A DNA stretch of 64,000 nt from an uncultured Kordiimonas sp. (GCA_947503575.1 CANNDZ010000004.1:1-64000); one strand, 5' to 3'; counted from the stretch's first letter, positions 42,118-51,795 are shown. Program-made: numbers and translations. Notes: generated by a model not told the origin, from the sequence alone.

Positions 42118-44136
42118 ATGCGACTTTTGGGAATAGCAGCGCTTATTGCGCTGGCGGCGTGCAGTTCGGAAACAGAGCAAGCGGCGACCGACAATGCAAC
42201 AACCAACCGTGTTATGGCTGCGGCGGCTGAAACCAAAGACTATGTCGATAATTTCGCTTTGCTGGACCATGAGGGCCGCTCCCATGAACTGTATTATTAT
42301 CAGGATGCGCCTGCGATTGTGGTTATGATTCAGGGCAATGGCTGCCCGATCGTGCGCAACGCCTGGTCTGATTATAAAGCGGTGAAAGATGCCTTTGCCG
42401 ACAAGGGCATTCCTTTTTACATGCTGAATGCGAACAAGCAGGACACGCGAGACACCATCAAAGCCGAGGTAGACGAATTCGCGTTCGATATTCCGGTGTT
42501 GGACGACGAAACCCAACTGGTTGCTGAAAGCCTGGGCGTGAAACGCACGGCCGAAGTGCTGGTGATTTCGCCAGAAGACTGGAGCGTGGTGTACCGTGGC
42601 CCGGTTAATGACCGGCTTGACTATGGCCAGCAAAAAACAGAGGCGAGCGAGCATTATCTGGCCGACGCATTAACTGCCGTGCTTGAAGGCACCGCCATCG
42701 AAAAACATGTGCGCCGGTCAAAAGGCTGTATCGTCAACTTGCCGGAGATGGCGAAACGCGAGGAACACGCGGCCATCAGCTACAGCGAAACAATTGCACC
42801 GATGCTGGAGAAAAACTGCGCCAGTTGCCATGTTGAAGGCGGTATCGCGCCTTGGGCGATGACAGATTATTCCATGATCGAGGGCTTTGCCCCAATGATC
42901 CGCGAAGTGGTGCGTACCAAGCGTATGCCGCCTTGGTCGGCTGACCCACATGTTGGTACCTTTTCCAATGCGCGCGGCCTGACCGTAGAAGAACGCCGCA
43001 CGTTGGTTCATTGGATTGAAGCCGGTGCCCCGCGCGGCGAAGGCCCGGACCCACTGGCAGAACGCAAGGTTGTTGCCGCTGAATGGCCGCTCGGGGAACC
43101 AGACCTCATTATCGAAGCCCCTGCGTTTGATGTGCCGGCCTCTGGTATTGTGGATTATCAGTTCCCGACGGTTCTCAACCCCCTTGACCGAGATGTCTGG
43201 GTCAAGGCCGTTACGGTGGTGCCGGGAGATAAAACTGTCGTTCACCATGCCCTGGTGGGTTCATCCGAGTCGGTTACCAAGCCCGGCGAAGGTGACTACC
43301 GCGATGTGTTTGACAATTACCTGATTGGGTTTGTACCGGGTGCGGAAAGCTATATTTACCCAGAAAACACAGGCGTTCAGGTGAAGGCAGGCGGCGAGTT
43401 TCGTTTCCAAATGCATTACACAACGTCCGGCAAAGCGACAACAGACAGAACCAAGCTTGGGCTGTATTTCCATGACACACCGCCCAAGCACCCTTTGCGG
43501 CAACAGGTTGCCCTGAACCTTGCGCTTGGCATTCCACCTGAGTCTGTTGATCATGCAGAGCAAGCGTATTTTGAGTTTGACCGGCCTGCCACGATTTACA
43601 TGCTGTTTCCGCATTCGCATTATCGTGGCAAAGCAAGCACGTTCGACGTGATCTATCCGGATGGTCGCGAGGAGACCATCCTTTCCGTGCCTGATTATGA
43701 CTTCAACTGGCAGCATTCCTATAACCTTGCGGAACCATTGCAAGTGCCAGCTGGCAGCCGCTTGCTGCATCGCACGCTGTATGACAACACAGCCCGCAAT
43801 TTGGCCAATCCAAACCCCGAACGCACGGTCCCATGGGGTTTGCAGTCCCATGATGAGATGCTGTATGGCAGCTTTATGTTCCGTTGGACCGAAGAAACCG
43901 CAGACAACATACTCCATGACCCCTTGCAGTTTAATCTGCGCCAGTTCTATGGGTTCGCCGACAAAAATATGGATGGCAAGCTTGCACGCCAGGAAGTCTG
44001 GGGCCGCCTTGCCCAGTCGTGGGATCGGGGTGACCTGAAACCCGCTGACGTAGACGGTGACAACGCCCTGTCGTTTCAGGAGTATTACCAGATGACGTTA
44101 GCGCGTATGAAAGCGAGGCGTCAAAACTCCCGCTAG
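42118..44136 (+). CDS. Multidomain lipoprotein: redoxin, cytochrome c motif, PHM-like copper domain, EF-hands
   Basis: This 672-residue protein has a lipobox (LIALAAC, Cys15). Domains in order: a thioredoxin/redoxin-like part (about 40-195) with one cysteine in GNGCPIVR (Cys76); a c-type heme site CASCH (234-238) followed by RMPPW; and a region like copper type II ascorbate-dependent monooxygenases (about 325-590), with HHALV (His376/377), QMHY (His433), FPHSHYRG (His499, His501) and SHDEM with Met581. Two EF-hand-like loops close the chain (DKNMDGKLARQE and DVDGDNALSFQE). AAGGA precedes the ATG. It should be a periplasmic redox enzyme with heme, copper and calcium. Reaction unknown. Confidence 0.88.
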   Translation: MRLLGIAALIALAACSSETEQAATDNATTNRVMAAAAETKDYVDNFALLDHEGRSHELYYYQDAPAIVVMIQGNGCPIVRNAWSDYKAVKDAFADKGIPFYMLNANKQDTRDTIKAEVDEFAFDIPVLDDETQLVAESLGVKRTAEVLVISPEDWSVVYRGPVNDRLDYGQQKTEASEHYLADALTAVLEGTAIEKHVRRSKGCIVNLPEMAKREEHAAISYSETIAPMLEKNCASCHVEGGIAPWAMTDYSMIEGFAPMIREVVRTKRMPPWSADPHVGTFSNARGLTVEERRTLVHWIEAGAPRGEGPDPLAERKVVAAEWPLGEPDLIIEAPAFDVPASGIVDYQFPTVLNPLDRDVWVKAVTVVPGDKTVVHHALVGSSESVTKPGEGDYRDVFDNYLIGFVPGAESYIYPENTGVQVKAGGEFRFQMHYTTSGKATTDRTKLGLYFHDTPPKHPLRQQVALNLALGIPPESVDHAEQAYFEFDRPATIYMLFPHSHYRGKASTFDVIYPDGREETILSVPDYDFNWQHSYNLAEPLQVPAGSRLLHRTLYDNTARNLANPNPERTVPWGLQSHDEMLYGSFMFRWTEETADNILHDPLQFNLRQFYGFADKNMDGKLARQEVWGRLAQSWDRGDLKPADVDGDNALSFQEYYQMTLARMKARRQNSR

Positions 44137-44187
44137 ACCAGCAGCAGATAGCATTGTACCGTGACGTCTTTTGTTGGGAGGCGTCAT

Positions 44188-46221
44188 ATGCACAAGGCTA
44201 TATACGGGCTATTCCTGTCCGTTATGATTACATCACAATCTGTCACTCAGGCGGTTTATGCTGAGGACGCTGACAAGCAAACACTGCTCGATAAGTTTAT
44301 GGCGGTTGAGACCGTTCGTGACCCTAAAATTTCGCCAGATGGCGAGTTCGTTGCCTACCGCACATTTGAAAATGACTTCGGCCTTAACAAAGATATGGCT
44401 CAGCTTTGGCTGGTGCAGAGCGACGGTTCGGGTGTGCCACTGCAGCTGACACACGGCGAGGAGTCTGTAAGCGAATTTGAATGGTCGGCTGACAGCAGTT
44501 TTATCGCCTTCCGCCGTGACAACAAGCTGTATTTCATCAGTGTCAAAGGTGGTGAACCAAAACAGCAGGACCTTGGCGTAAAAGGCGCCCGGGGTTTCCG
44601 GTTTGCCCCCGATGGCAGTGCCGTGTTTTTTACGGCAGGTGCGCAGCATCAGGATAAAATTGAGGCGCGTGAAAAACGGTATGGCAAGTATGAAGTTGTG
44701 CGCGAAGACGGGACCTACCGTCATTTATGGCGCGCCGACCTGATCGGCCCCATGGATATTGATGATCCTGAACAATTGACGTTTGAGCGAGATTTTTCCA
44801 TCACAGGATACGCCATTTCCCCTGACAGCAAGCAGGTTGCCTTCACCACCTGGCCTAGCCCGCATCTGGCAGACCTGTTGAAGTCTAAAATCTATATTAC
44901 CACTTTAGACGGCGATGCGCCGCAAGTGGTTGACGACAGTTATGGCAGCAAATCAACACCGGTTTGGCGCGCTGACAGCAGTGCGATCGCCTATACCAAT
45001 GCAGCGAGCTTCCCCAATTATAGCGACGTGGTCATCAATACTCTTGACGGCGACATCAAAACGATAAAGACGCCCAATCATGATGCGAGCATCAAGTGGT
45101 ACGACAATACCGAGGTTCAGTTTAGTGCTGGCGTTCGTACGGATTATGCGCTTTTTAAGCTCGATACCGATTCTGGCGATATTGAACGTATGAGCCCTGA
45201 AGGCATTTATGCCTTCGACCCGAGTTACTCGCATGATGGTAGCGTAACGGCATTTATTGCTACAACTGCAACAAAATTGGGGGAAATCACTGTAACACAA
45301 GAAGGTAACTACCGCACGCTCACCAAATATGCTGATCAATTGAAAGATATAGCAGTTGCAAGCAAAGAGTTGGTGACCTGGCGCAACGATGTTGGGCAGG
45401 AAATTGAAGGTGTGCTCACAAAGCCTGTGGGATATGAGGAAGGTAAGCGCTATCCTCTTTTCGTGCGTACACATGGTGGTCCTACAGGCACGGACAGACC
45501 AATCCTCGGCAATCCGCCCCGTTCGATTTATGCCCCGGATGTCTTGGCGGCTGAAGGCGGCGGTGCGCTGGTGCTGCAAACCAATTATCGGGGCAGCGCA
45601 AGCTACGGCGATGCCTTCCAAAGCAGTAATCTGAAGAACCTTGGGATTGGCCCGGCTAAAGACATTATCGCCGGTGTGGAGATGCTGGTTGCGGAAGGTC
45701 TTGTGGACCCGGACCGCGTTGCATGCCTTGGTTGGAGCCAGGGTGGTCATATCTCGGCAATGCTTGCAACATATTCAGATATTTGCACTGCTGTGATCAT
45801 GGGCGCAGGCATCAGCGACTGGCGCACCTATTATTACAATACCGACATTACCCAGTTTACGACTGAGTATTTTGCTGCAACACCGTTCGCGAACGACGAG
45901 GTGTATCGTAAAACTTCGCCGGTCAGCTATATCAATAATGCGACAACGCCGGTTTTGATCCAGCACGGCGAGAACGACGCTCGTGTGCCCATCGCCAACG
46001 GCTATCAGTTCCGCCAACTGTTGTTGGACAAGGGGGTTGAAGCCCGAATGATCGTTTACGCGGGCATGGGTCATGGCCCGTCAACGCCGAAACACCGCCG
46101 GGCGATAACGGAACATGCGCTGTCGTGGTTTCGGGAACATGTGTTTGCTGGTGATGAGGCAGATTTTGTTTTCCCGGTTTCTTACACAAGCACCGTACAG
46201 AAAGACAAAGCCGAACAATAA
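44188..46221 (+). CDS. Exported S9 family peptidase (prolyl oligopeptidase type, S9C-like)
   Basis: ATG 44188 has GGGAGG six bases upstream and gives 677 residues; the GTG at 44161 lacks a site. It has a signal peptide (IYGLFLSVMITSQSVTQAVYA), a beta-propeller region with repeated PDS/DGS turns (about 30-390) and a C-terminal alpha/beta hydrolase. Ser517 is in GWSQGG, the Asp in GENDARVP and the His in GMGHG. S9C enzymes are acylaminoacyl- or dipeptidyl-peptidases, here periplasmic. It follows the redox lipoprotein by 51 bases. Confidence 0.92.
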   Translation: MHKAIYGLFLSVMITSQSVTQAVYAEDADKQTLLDKFMAVETVRDPKISPDGEFVAYRTFENDFGLNKDMAQLWLVQSDGSGVPLQLTHGEESVSEFEWSADSSFIAFRRDNKLYFISVKGGEPKQQDLGVKGARGFRFAPDGSAVFFTAGAQHQDKIEAREKRYGKYEVVREDGTYRHLWRADLIGPMDIDDPEQLTFERDFSITGYAISPDSKQVAFTTWPSPHLADLLKSKIYITTLDGDAPQVVDDSYGSKSTPVWRADSSAIAYTNAASFPNYSDVVINTLDGDIKTIKTPNHDASIKWYDNTEVQFSAGVRTDYALFKLDTDSGDIERMSPEGIYAFDPSYSHDGSVTAFIATTATKLGEITVTQEGNYRTLTKYADQLKDIAVASKELVTWRNDVGQEIEGVLTKPVGYEEGKRYPLFVRTHGGPTGTDRPILGNPPRSIYAPDVLAAEGGGALVLQTNYRGSASYGDAFQSSNLKNLGIGPAKDIIAGVEMLVAEGLVDPDRVACLGWSQGGHISAMLATYSDICTAVIMGAGISDWRTYYYNTDITQFTTEYFAATPFANDEVYRKTSPVSYINNATTPVLIQHGENDARVPIANGYQFRQLLLDKGVEARMIVYAGMGHGPSTPKHRRAITEHALSWFREHVFAGDEADFVFPVSYTSTVQKDKAEQ

Positions 46222-46339
46222 TGGGCATTTGAGCGCCTGCATATGTGATTGTCGCACAGGGAAACTGACTTGCTGTTAAGTCTGCTTGCGCGGTTGGCTG
46301 GTCCTGTGCTGCAATGCACCAAACAAAGGGGTGGGACTG

Positions 46340-47707
46340 ATGGAAACTGCACATGCTGCTGATATTGAAACGCGCGGCCTGAAACCATTTTTGCGATTTT
46401 TCATACCCTCGTTGATCGGCATGATCCTGTTTCTTGTGCCTTTTCCGACAGACGGTGGGTTTACGATTTTATTTGGCCTGTATTCCGATTGGGTCAACGC
46501 TAACTTTGGCTTCATTTTGGTCGAGTTGATGGTCATTATCAGTGTTGTCGCCGCGGTGGCCGGTGCCTTTCATCTTGTGGTTAAGCCGGACTGGGAAACG
46601 CGGCGCCCGGTGCTGCATGCAGTGTCGGCGATCACGCCGGGATGGCTTCTTCTCAGGCTGGTTGGTGCGGTAATTGCGCTTATGGTCTATTTTGAATTCG
46701 GCCCCGAAGTTCTGCGTCTTGAGGATACAGGCCAGGTCCTTGTGGCGGATTTGGCTATCGCTTTTTCTATTGTCATGCTTCCAGCCTGTTTCCTGATGCC
46801 TCTGTTGACCGAATTCGGCGCTATGGATTTTTTCGGCACTATCATCGCGCCTGCTTTCAGAAAGCTGTTTCGTCTGCCGGGGCGGGCGGCAGTTGACGCA
46901 ACAGCGTCCTTCATATCAGCGTCCAATATAGGCATTCTAGTGACCGGCCAACAGTACCGCCGGGGGTTTTATGATGGTCGTGAGGCAGTCAGCGTAGCAA
47001 CAAATTTTTCCGTAGTTTCGTTGCCGTTTGCGCTTGTTATCTCTCAGGTTGCTCAAATCAGCGATATGTTTTTCATCTGGTATATGACGGCCATTCTGGC
47101 TTGTGCCGTGTGCGCGATTATTACGCCGCGCATACCCCCCATTTCCCGTATTCCAGCTACGTTCATTGACGGTCAAGCCAATGCGGAACGGTTGCGCCAG
47201 GCCAAGAGCGGCCCCTTACTGCGGCGCAGTCTTGATAACGCCATCTCAACCGCGGCCAACACGCCGCCTATAAGAGAGCTCGCGCGCTTAGGCAATATCA
47301 TGATGTTTGAGCAGTTGTTTGGTATTATTGGTCCCTTGATTGCGCTCGGAACGTTAACCGCAGCCATTGCTTTTCATTCACCCATTGGTGAGTGGATATC
47401 CATGCCAATCGCCTGGGTCTTGGCTTTATTTCAGGTGGATGATGCTGCGCGGATTGCGCCTGGTTTTATCTTCGGGTTTTTAGATCAGTATATTCCGACG
47501 ATTATTGCTGCGGACCTCGCGAGCGCACCGATGCGGTTTGTTTTGGCTGGCTTGTCGCTGTGTCAACTGATCTACATGACTGAAACGGGTCTGGTTGTGA
47601 TCCGGGTTGGGTTGCCAGTCACGGTGTTTCAGTTGTTTCAGATTTTTGTCGCCAGAACTCTAATTGTGACGCCAATATTGGTGCTTGTGGCAATGCTTGT
47701 TTTTTGA
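46340..47707 (+). CDS. YjiH family transporter with nucleoside-recognition (Gate) domain
   Basis: This membrane protein of about 455 residues is counted from ATG 46340 (GGGGTGGGA upstream); a TTG at 46286 is less likely. About ten helices include LRFFIPSLIGMILFLVPFP, which is typical of YjiH. A Gate-type segment carries AAVDATASFISASNIGILVTGQQY, with the polar SFISASNIGI stretch within the membrane. Related proteins have been linked to nucleoside or peptide export and spore maturation. The substrate is not predictable here. It follows the S9 peptidase gene, and both could belong to peptide use. Confidence 0.85.
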   Translation: METAHAADIETRGLKPFLRFFIPSLIGMILFLVPFPTDGGFTILFGLYSDWVNANFGFILVELMVIISVVAAVAGAFHLVVKPDWETRRPVLHAVSAITPGWLLLRLVGAVIALMVYFEFGPEVLRLEDTGQVLVADLAIAFSIVMLPACFLMPLLTEFGAMDFFGTIIAPAFRKLFRLPGRAAVDATASFISASNIGILVTGQQYRRGFYDGREAVSVATNFSVVSLPFALVISQVAQISDMFFIWYMTAILACAVCAIITPRIPPISRIPATFIDGQANAERLRQAKSGPLLRRSLDNAISTAANTPPIRELARLGNIMMFEQLFGIIGPLIALGTLTAAIAFHSPIGEWISMPIAWVLALFQVDDAARIAPGFIFGFLDQYIPTIIAADLASAPMRFVLAGLSLCQLIYMTETGLVVIRVGLPVTVFQLFQIFVARTLIVTPILVLVAMLVF

Positions 47708-47744
47708 TCCGTATGAGTTGGCCGGTTTATCGTATTTTTCAGGC

Positions 47745-48617
47745 TTATTTACCGCAGGCCGCCAGCCTGTAGCCAACATTGCAGGCGTGTGCCGTCATGC
47801 CGGCCACGATGCCATCAAACAGGGGCGCTGCCCATGTTCTGCCATCGGCGATCGAGCCCGCCCTCTCATGGATTTGCATGGCTTGCGCCGCCTCAATAAT
47901 TGCGACAGTAGACCCATACTCGGCGGCCCGCTCAATCAAAGGATGCCAGGCTTTTGACGACCCTTCCTTGTCTGAAAGTCCGCCGCGTACCCGTGGTCCA
48001 ATGTTGCCCAGACCTGTCGCCTGGTAAAAAGCAGCCATGTGATCTTGAATGAGGCTCTCCCACGCCGTGTTGCGGTTATGAAGGCCGGTCACCAGCATTT
48101 GCGCGCCAGGCACGGGGTTTTGCTCCACAGCAATATGTGAATCTGCTGTCAGCAGAATGGTTTGTGTGTTCGGGTTGCCTTTGTGAACACCAGCGATGAA
48201 ATGTTCCAGCCCCTGAAACCCGTCCCAGTTTTCACCGTACATTTGCACTGTTGGTGTCAGGACAAAAAAACCAGCGCCTGCCAGCCTGCGGGACAGTTCT
48301 TCCTGCGTAATACGGTTCCACTCAAGGCCAATGTTGCGGCCAGCAACCTCTGCACCCGGCTGGGCACCGTTGGCGGTGTATTGAACCGGGATAATGGCAA
48401 CTGGCTTATCGGTATCAAAGCGGATGGCGGCAACATCGGCATGGGGCCAATTTTCCCCTGTATATGTAAAGCAAGTCCGGTAAATGCCTTGCCCAACATC
48501 TGATGTGTGGCCGGTACAAAGCGCGTTTGTCAGCGGGCTGTCGTCTTGAGAGTGGGCAGCTGTTGTGTGCGCCCCGGCAGTAAAAAGACAGAAAAGAGCA
48601 GCCAGATAGCAGCGCAT
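47745..48617 (-). CDS. Secreted protein of unknown function
   Basis: ATG 48617 has GAGGAG about eight bases upstream, giving 290 residues with a signal (CYLAALFCLFTAGAHTTAA). The mature part alternates strand and helix stretches (VAAIRFDTDKPVAIIPVQY, FVLTPTVQMYGENWDG, TVAIIEAAQAMQIHERA) and has four cysteines. Weak resemblance of the late VAIIEAAQAM-IHERAG stretch to amidase-type hydrolases is not enough for a call. It converges with the YjiH gene. Confidence 0.7.
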   Translation of the reverse strand: MRCYLAALFCLFTAGAHTTAAHSQDDSPLTNALCTGHTSDVGQGIYRTCFTYTGENWPHADVAAIRFDTDKPVAIIPVQYTANGAQPGAEVAGRNIGLEWNRITQEELSRRLAGAGFFVLTPTVQMYGENWDGFQGLEHFIAGVHKGNPNTQTILLTADSHIAVEQNPVPGAQMLVTGLHNRNTAWESLIQDHMAAFYQATGLGNIGPRVRGGLSDKEGSSKAWHPLIERAAEYGSTVAIIEAAQAMQIHERAGSIADGRTWAAPLFDGIVAGMTAHACNVGYRLAACGK

Positions 48618-48652
48618 AATTGAACTCCTCACTTCACTGGCGTGTCGCATGT

Positions 48653-48868
48653 TTAATAGTGGGGTGGCGGTGGTTCATTGCCTGCTTCGCCCTGATAGTC
48701 AGCCATTTCCTGAAACCGGCCTTCAAGCCGTTCAATCTGGCGTCGCAGGTTTTCTATCGTGTCCCATTGTTTAGTAACAATATCGTTAAGGCTGTCGATC
48801 GTTTCCTGCTGATAGGAAAACTTAACCTCAAGGTCATTCAATCGATCTGTCGTGGTGTCATTGGTCAT
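48653..48868 (-). CDS. slyX: SlyX family protein
   Basis: This 71-residue coiled-coil protein has heptad-like LEVKFSYQQETIDSLNDIV and ENLRRQIERLE, and ends in the typical PPPPHY tail. Length and tail match SlyX. It is cytoplasmic, role unknown. Confidence 0.92.
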   Translation of the reverse strand: MTNDTTTDRLNDLEVKFSYQQETIDSLNDIVTKQWDTIENLRRQIERLEGRFQEMADYQGEAGNEPPPPHY

Positions 48869-48890
48869 GGCGGTGTTTTATGCCTTTGGG

Positions 48891-49445
48891 TTACACTTTT
48901 TGGGGTGCCGATACATGCACCGCTACCATGATTTTGTTGACCATACCATACTCGTCAAAAAGTGGCAGATATAGAGCGGAAGCCTCCAGATAATGACGGT
49001 CAGGTGAAAAGGCAGGGGCGATGGTCATGGTTGGTTCGCTTGATTTAAGAACCTCTCCGCAGCCACAATAAATGCGTTCAATCGCTTTATTGTTTTCCAT
49101 TTCTCGCACGTCTTTACCGGTTATTTCGCCGTAAAACCCCGCAACATGACCACCGATCAAACGCACCAAAAGGCCAAAGTCCTGTGCGCCTTCGCGGGTC
49201 ACATCCAGAAGTACAACATGTTCCAGATATTTTTTCATCTCCATCGGGCTAAGGTCGGCGCGGGTGATGGTGCGGTCCTCACCGCCTTTTTGTTGCCAGA
49301 TATCCAGAAAAAAATCAGCCATCGGCAGCCGACCGCGGATATCATCGTAGCGGAAGACCTTGAAGTCGCCAAAGATGGCATCGCGCGACGTTGTCTGGTT
49401 TTCTGGTCGTAACACTATTGCGTTGCCTAGTTTGCTCCCAAACAT
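48891..49445 (-). CDS. PAS-domain (PAS_5) protein
   Basis: This 184-residue protein has one PAS_5-type domain, a group seen mostly in alphaproteobacteria. It includes LPMADFFLDIWQQK, RADLSPMEMKKYLEHVVLLDV, FGLLVRLIGGHVAGFYGEITGKDV and YLPLFDEYGMVNKIMVAV. No output domain is attached, so it would sense a small ligand or redox state and act through a partner. A single CGCG cysteine pair lies near residue 132. It is on the same strand as SlyX, 22 bases upstream. Confidence 0.85.
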   Translation of the reverse strand: MFGSKLGNAIVLRPENQTTSRDAIFGDFKVFRYDDIRGRLPMADFFLDIWQQKGGEDRTITRADLSPMEMKKYLEHVVLLDVTREGAQDFGLLVRLIGGHVAGFYGEITGKDVREMENNKAIERIYCGCGEVLKSSEPTMTIAPAFSPDRHYLEASALYLPLFDEYGMVNKIMVAVHVSAPQKV

Positions 49446-49557
49446 CAGGAGTTTAGCCTAATTATTGTCTTTATGCCACTGTCGTCACTTTCCAGCCCGG
49501 CAGTACAGTTGGCAGAGGTGCCTTTGATAGGGACATTGGGCGCGGAATTAAGGGTGC

Positions 49558-50535
49558 TTAGGGAACAACAGTTTTTTCGACATTTTGGTCAGGATTGGCT
49601 TTGCTTTTGTCGCGGTGGGTCAGGTCCTTGATCGTTAAAGCGGTGAACACACCAAGGTGCAGAACCTGAATGAGGGCACCGCTGGCGACAAATATCCCCG
49701 CAAGGGCAGCGGCTGGCGCGTCCACAAACGACAAAAGCGTCAGCCCCAGCCCTGCAATCATCAGGTCAGCGTTCGGCAAAAACGGTATACGGGTTAAAAC
49801 ATACTGACCCGTCAGAAAGACCAGCCATATGTCCCAGGGTACATCCGGCAATACCACGGCCCAGCTGGCAACCTGAAGGGTGACAACAATCATCAAGCGG
49901 GAAAAATGGATCAGGAAGACTGTGCGCGCCAACGCAGGCGAGAGCGCAAGAAGTTGCTTCCTGAACCACACCACAAGCGGAATGAGAAACAGGCTAAGCC
50001 CCAACGCAACCGCAACATATGTTGGGTAAGACGGGTCGGCATCGGTGAATACACCCAACTTGCCAGACGTAAACAGCATTGCAAGCAACAGAATAGTCAG
50101 GCTGTTGGATGACAGCGCCGACAATATCTGGCTATCTTTGATTTTGGATAGAATATCCCGCTTGCGCCCACCAATGCGTTTGTTCGCCCACAGTCCCAGA
50201 TAGGCTTCGCCGGAATAGCTCATGACAGCGGCATTATAAACGCGCATGCGCAGAAAAACGTCAAAGCGTTTTGCCGCCGCCTGCCCCCACAAGGATTTGT
50301 AGACCATCCATTCCCCAACCGGATGAGCGAAATACATGCCGGTCACAGCGATATAAAACCAGGGTGTTTGCGGCATGGCGGCAACCACATCCTGCCAGCC
50401 AATTGCCGCGACTTTTGTGGTCAGGTAATAACAAACGCCTATAACAATTGTCGCCTGCAGACCTTTGGCCAACAGGCGCATTGCAGGGTTTTCCCGCGCT
50501 GTCTCCAGCAAGTTTTTTACACTATCTGTGTTCAT
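49558..50535 (-). CDS. Flippase-like (LPG synthase TM-type) membrane protein
   Basis: This 325-residue protein has about eight hydrophobic helices and the loose pattern of the lysylphosphatidylglycerol-synthase transmembrane / YbhN group: AVTGMYFAHPVGEWMVYKSLWG, RVYNAAVMSYSGEAYLGLWANKRIGG and TRIPFLPNADLMIAGLGLTLL. Such proteins often sit beside glycosyltransferases and may move or modify lipids. Here a GT4 enzyme gene is 39 bases upstream on the same strand. The start is ATG 50535; a TTG at 50550 is possible. Confidence 0.7.
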   Translation of the reverse strand: MNTDSVKNLLETARENPAMRLLAKGLQATIVIGVCYYLTTKVAAIGWQDVVAAMPQTPWFYIAVTGMYFAHPVGEWMVYKSLWGQAAAKRFDVFLRMRVYNAAVMSYSGEAYLGLWANKRIGGRKRDILSKIKDSQILSALSSNSLTILLLAMLFTSGKLGVFTDADPSYPTYVAVALGLSLFLIPLVVWFRKQLLALSPALARTVFLIHFSRLMIVVTLQVASWAVVLPDVPWDIWLVFLTGQYVLTRIPFLPNADLMIAGLGLTLLSFVDAPAAALAGIFVASGALIQVLHLGVFTALTIKDLTHRDKSKANPDQNVEKTVVP

Positions 50536-50574
50536 TGGGGGTGTTGGCAATCTGTTAAACTAAAGCGTTTGCCG

Positions 50575-51795
50575 TTATTCTGCGGCAGTTACGCTGGGTA
50601 CGTTACCAGATTTGCGTTTCTTTTGCTCTGGCCCTGCTTGATACCCGGCTAACACATCGCGGTATTGGTCGTAAAGCCGACCGAGCACAGCACCCCAGGA
50701 ATAAGCCGCACTTTTTGTAAGGCTGTTTGTTGCCATGGTGGACCGCAGCGTTTTGTCTTGCACGATAGTTTCAAGCGCATCGGCAAAGGCTTCGGCTGTA
50801 ACCGCACGCGCCAGAAAGCCGTTGTTGCCATGGTCAACCAGGCTGCGGCTGCCGGTTGCGTCTGCGCACACCAATGGCAGGCCGCAGGCCATGGCTTCAA
50901 GGGTAACGTTGCCAAATGTTTCCGTGACGCTGGCATTAAAAAACACATCGGCGGAGGCATAGGCCTGTGCAAGGTCCTGACCGTTCAGATATCCGGCAAA
51001 AACCGCGTCTGGCAACCGTGCCTCAAAGCGGTCGCGTTCGGGTCCATCGCCAACAATCAGCGCTTTAACCGGCAGGCCCCGTTTTTTCAACAAGTCGATG
51101 GTGTCCGCAAAAACCCCAAGCCCTTTTTCCAGGACCAGTCGGCCAACAAAAGCGATGGTGACGTCATCGTCTTTAATGCCGTTGTCACGGCGCCATGCCA
51201 GCGAGCGCTGGTCAGGATGAAACAGCGTCTGGTCGACGCCCCGGCTCCAGATGCCGATGTTTGGGGCCATATCCTGGCCCGCCAACACCTCTGCCATGCA
51301 CGGGGAGGGAACATAAATCTGTTGGCAGCGATGATAAAAACGTCGCATGAAGGCGGTAACGTGTTTCTCCAGCCACGCCATATGATAATAGCGTGGGTAA
51401 GTATCAAACCGGGTATGAAATGAAGCCACCGCAGGCACATTATTACCTTCGGCCCACGTCAGGGCGGCGTGGCCCAGCCAGTCTGGCGCAGCCAGATGCA
51501 CCAGATCAGGATTAAACGCTTCAAGTGTTTTGCGGACTGATTTTGGCATGCCAAGGGCCAGGCGGTATTCACCGCGCCCGGGCAGCGGCACCGACGGTAC
51601 CGAAACCAGCTTTCCAGCATGCTCAAAGGCAGCTTGCTTGGCAGTCGGTGCAAACACCAGTACTTCGACGCCGCGTGCTTCCAAGTAGGCAACCAGTTTA
51701 TTCAGCGCGCGGACCGGGCCATCCATCACATAATTGTAATTACCCGAAAACAGGGCAATGCGCCTGGGTTCAAAACGGGTGACATCAAAAGGCAT
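50575..51795 (-). CDS. GT4-type glycosyltransferase
   Basis: This 406-residue GT-B enzyme is counted from ATG 51795 with AGGAGAGG upstream; the frame runs 40 codons further without a site. The N-terminal acceptor lobe starts RRIALFSGNYNYVMDGPVRALN and holds ASFHTRFDTYPRYY. The donor lobe contains FVGRLVLEKGL, VGDGPERDRFEA and the nucleotide-sugar motif SVTETFGNVTLEAMACGLP (E-x7-E). The resemblance is to glycolipid mannosyl- or glucosyltransferases. It probably acts with the downstream membrane protein in membrane-lipid modification. Confidence 0.92.
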   Translation of the reverse strand: MPFDVTRFEPRRIALFSGNYNYVMDGPVRALNKLVAYLEARGVEVLVFAPTAKQAAFEHAGKLVSVPSVPLPGRGEYRLALGMPKSVRKTLEAFNPDLVHLAAPDWLGHAALTWAEGNNVPAVASFHTRFDTYPRYYHMAWLEKHVTAFMRRFYHRCQQIYVPSPCMAEVLAGQDMAPNIGIWSRGVDQTLFHPDQRSLAWRRDNGIKDDDVTIAFVGRLVLEKGLGVFADTIDLLKKRGLPVKALIVGDGPERDRFEARLPDAVFAGYLNGQDLAQAYASADVFFNASVTETFGNVTLEAMACGLPLVCADATGSRSLVDHGNNGFLARAVTAEAFADALETIVQDKTLRSTMATNSLTKSAAYSWGAVLGRLYDQYRDVLAGYQAGPEQKKRKSGNVPSVTAAE

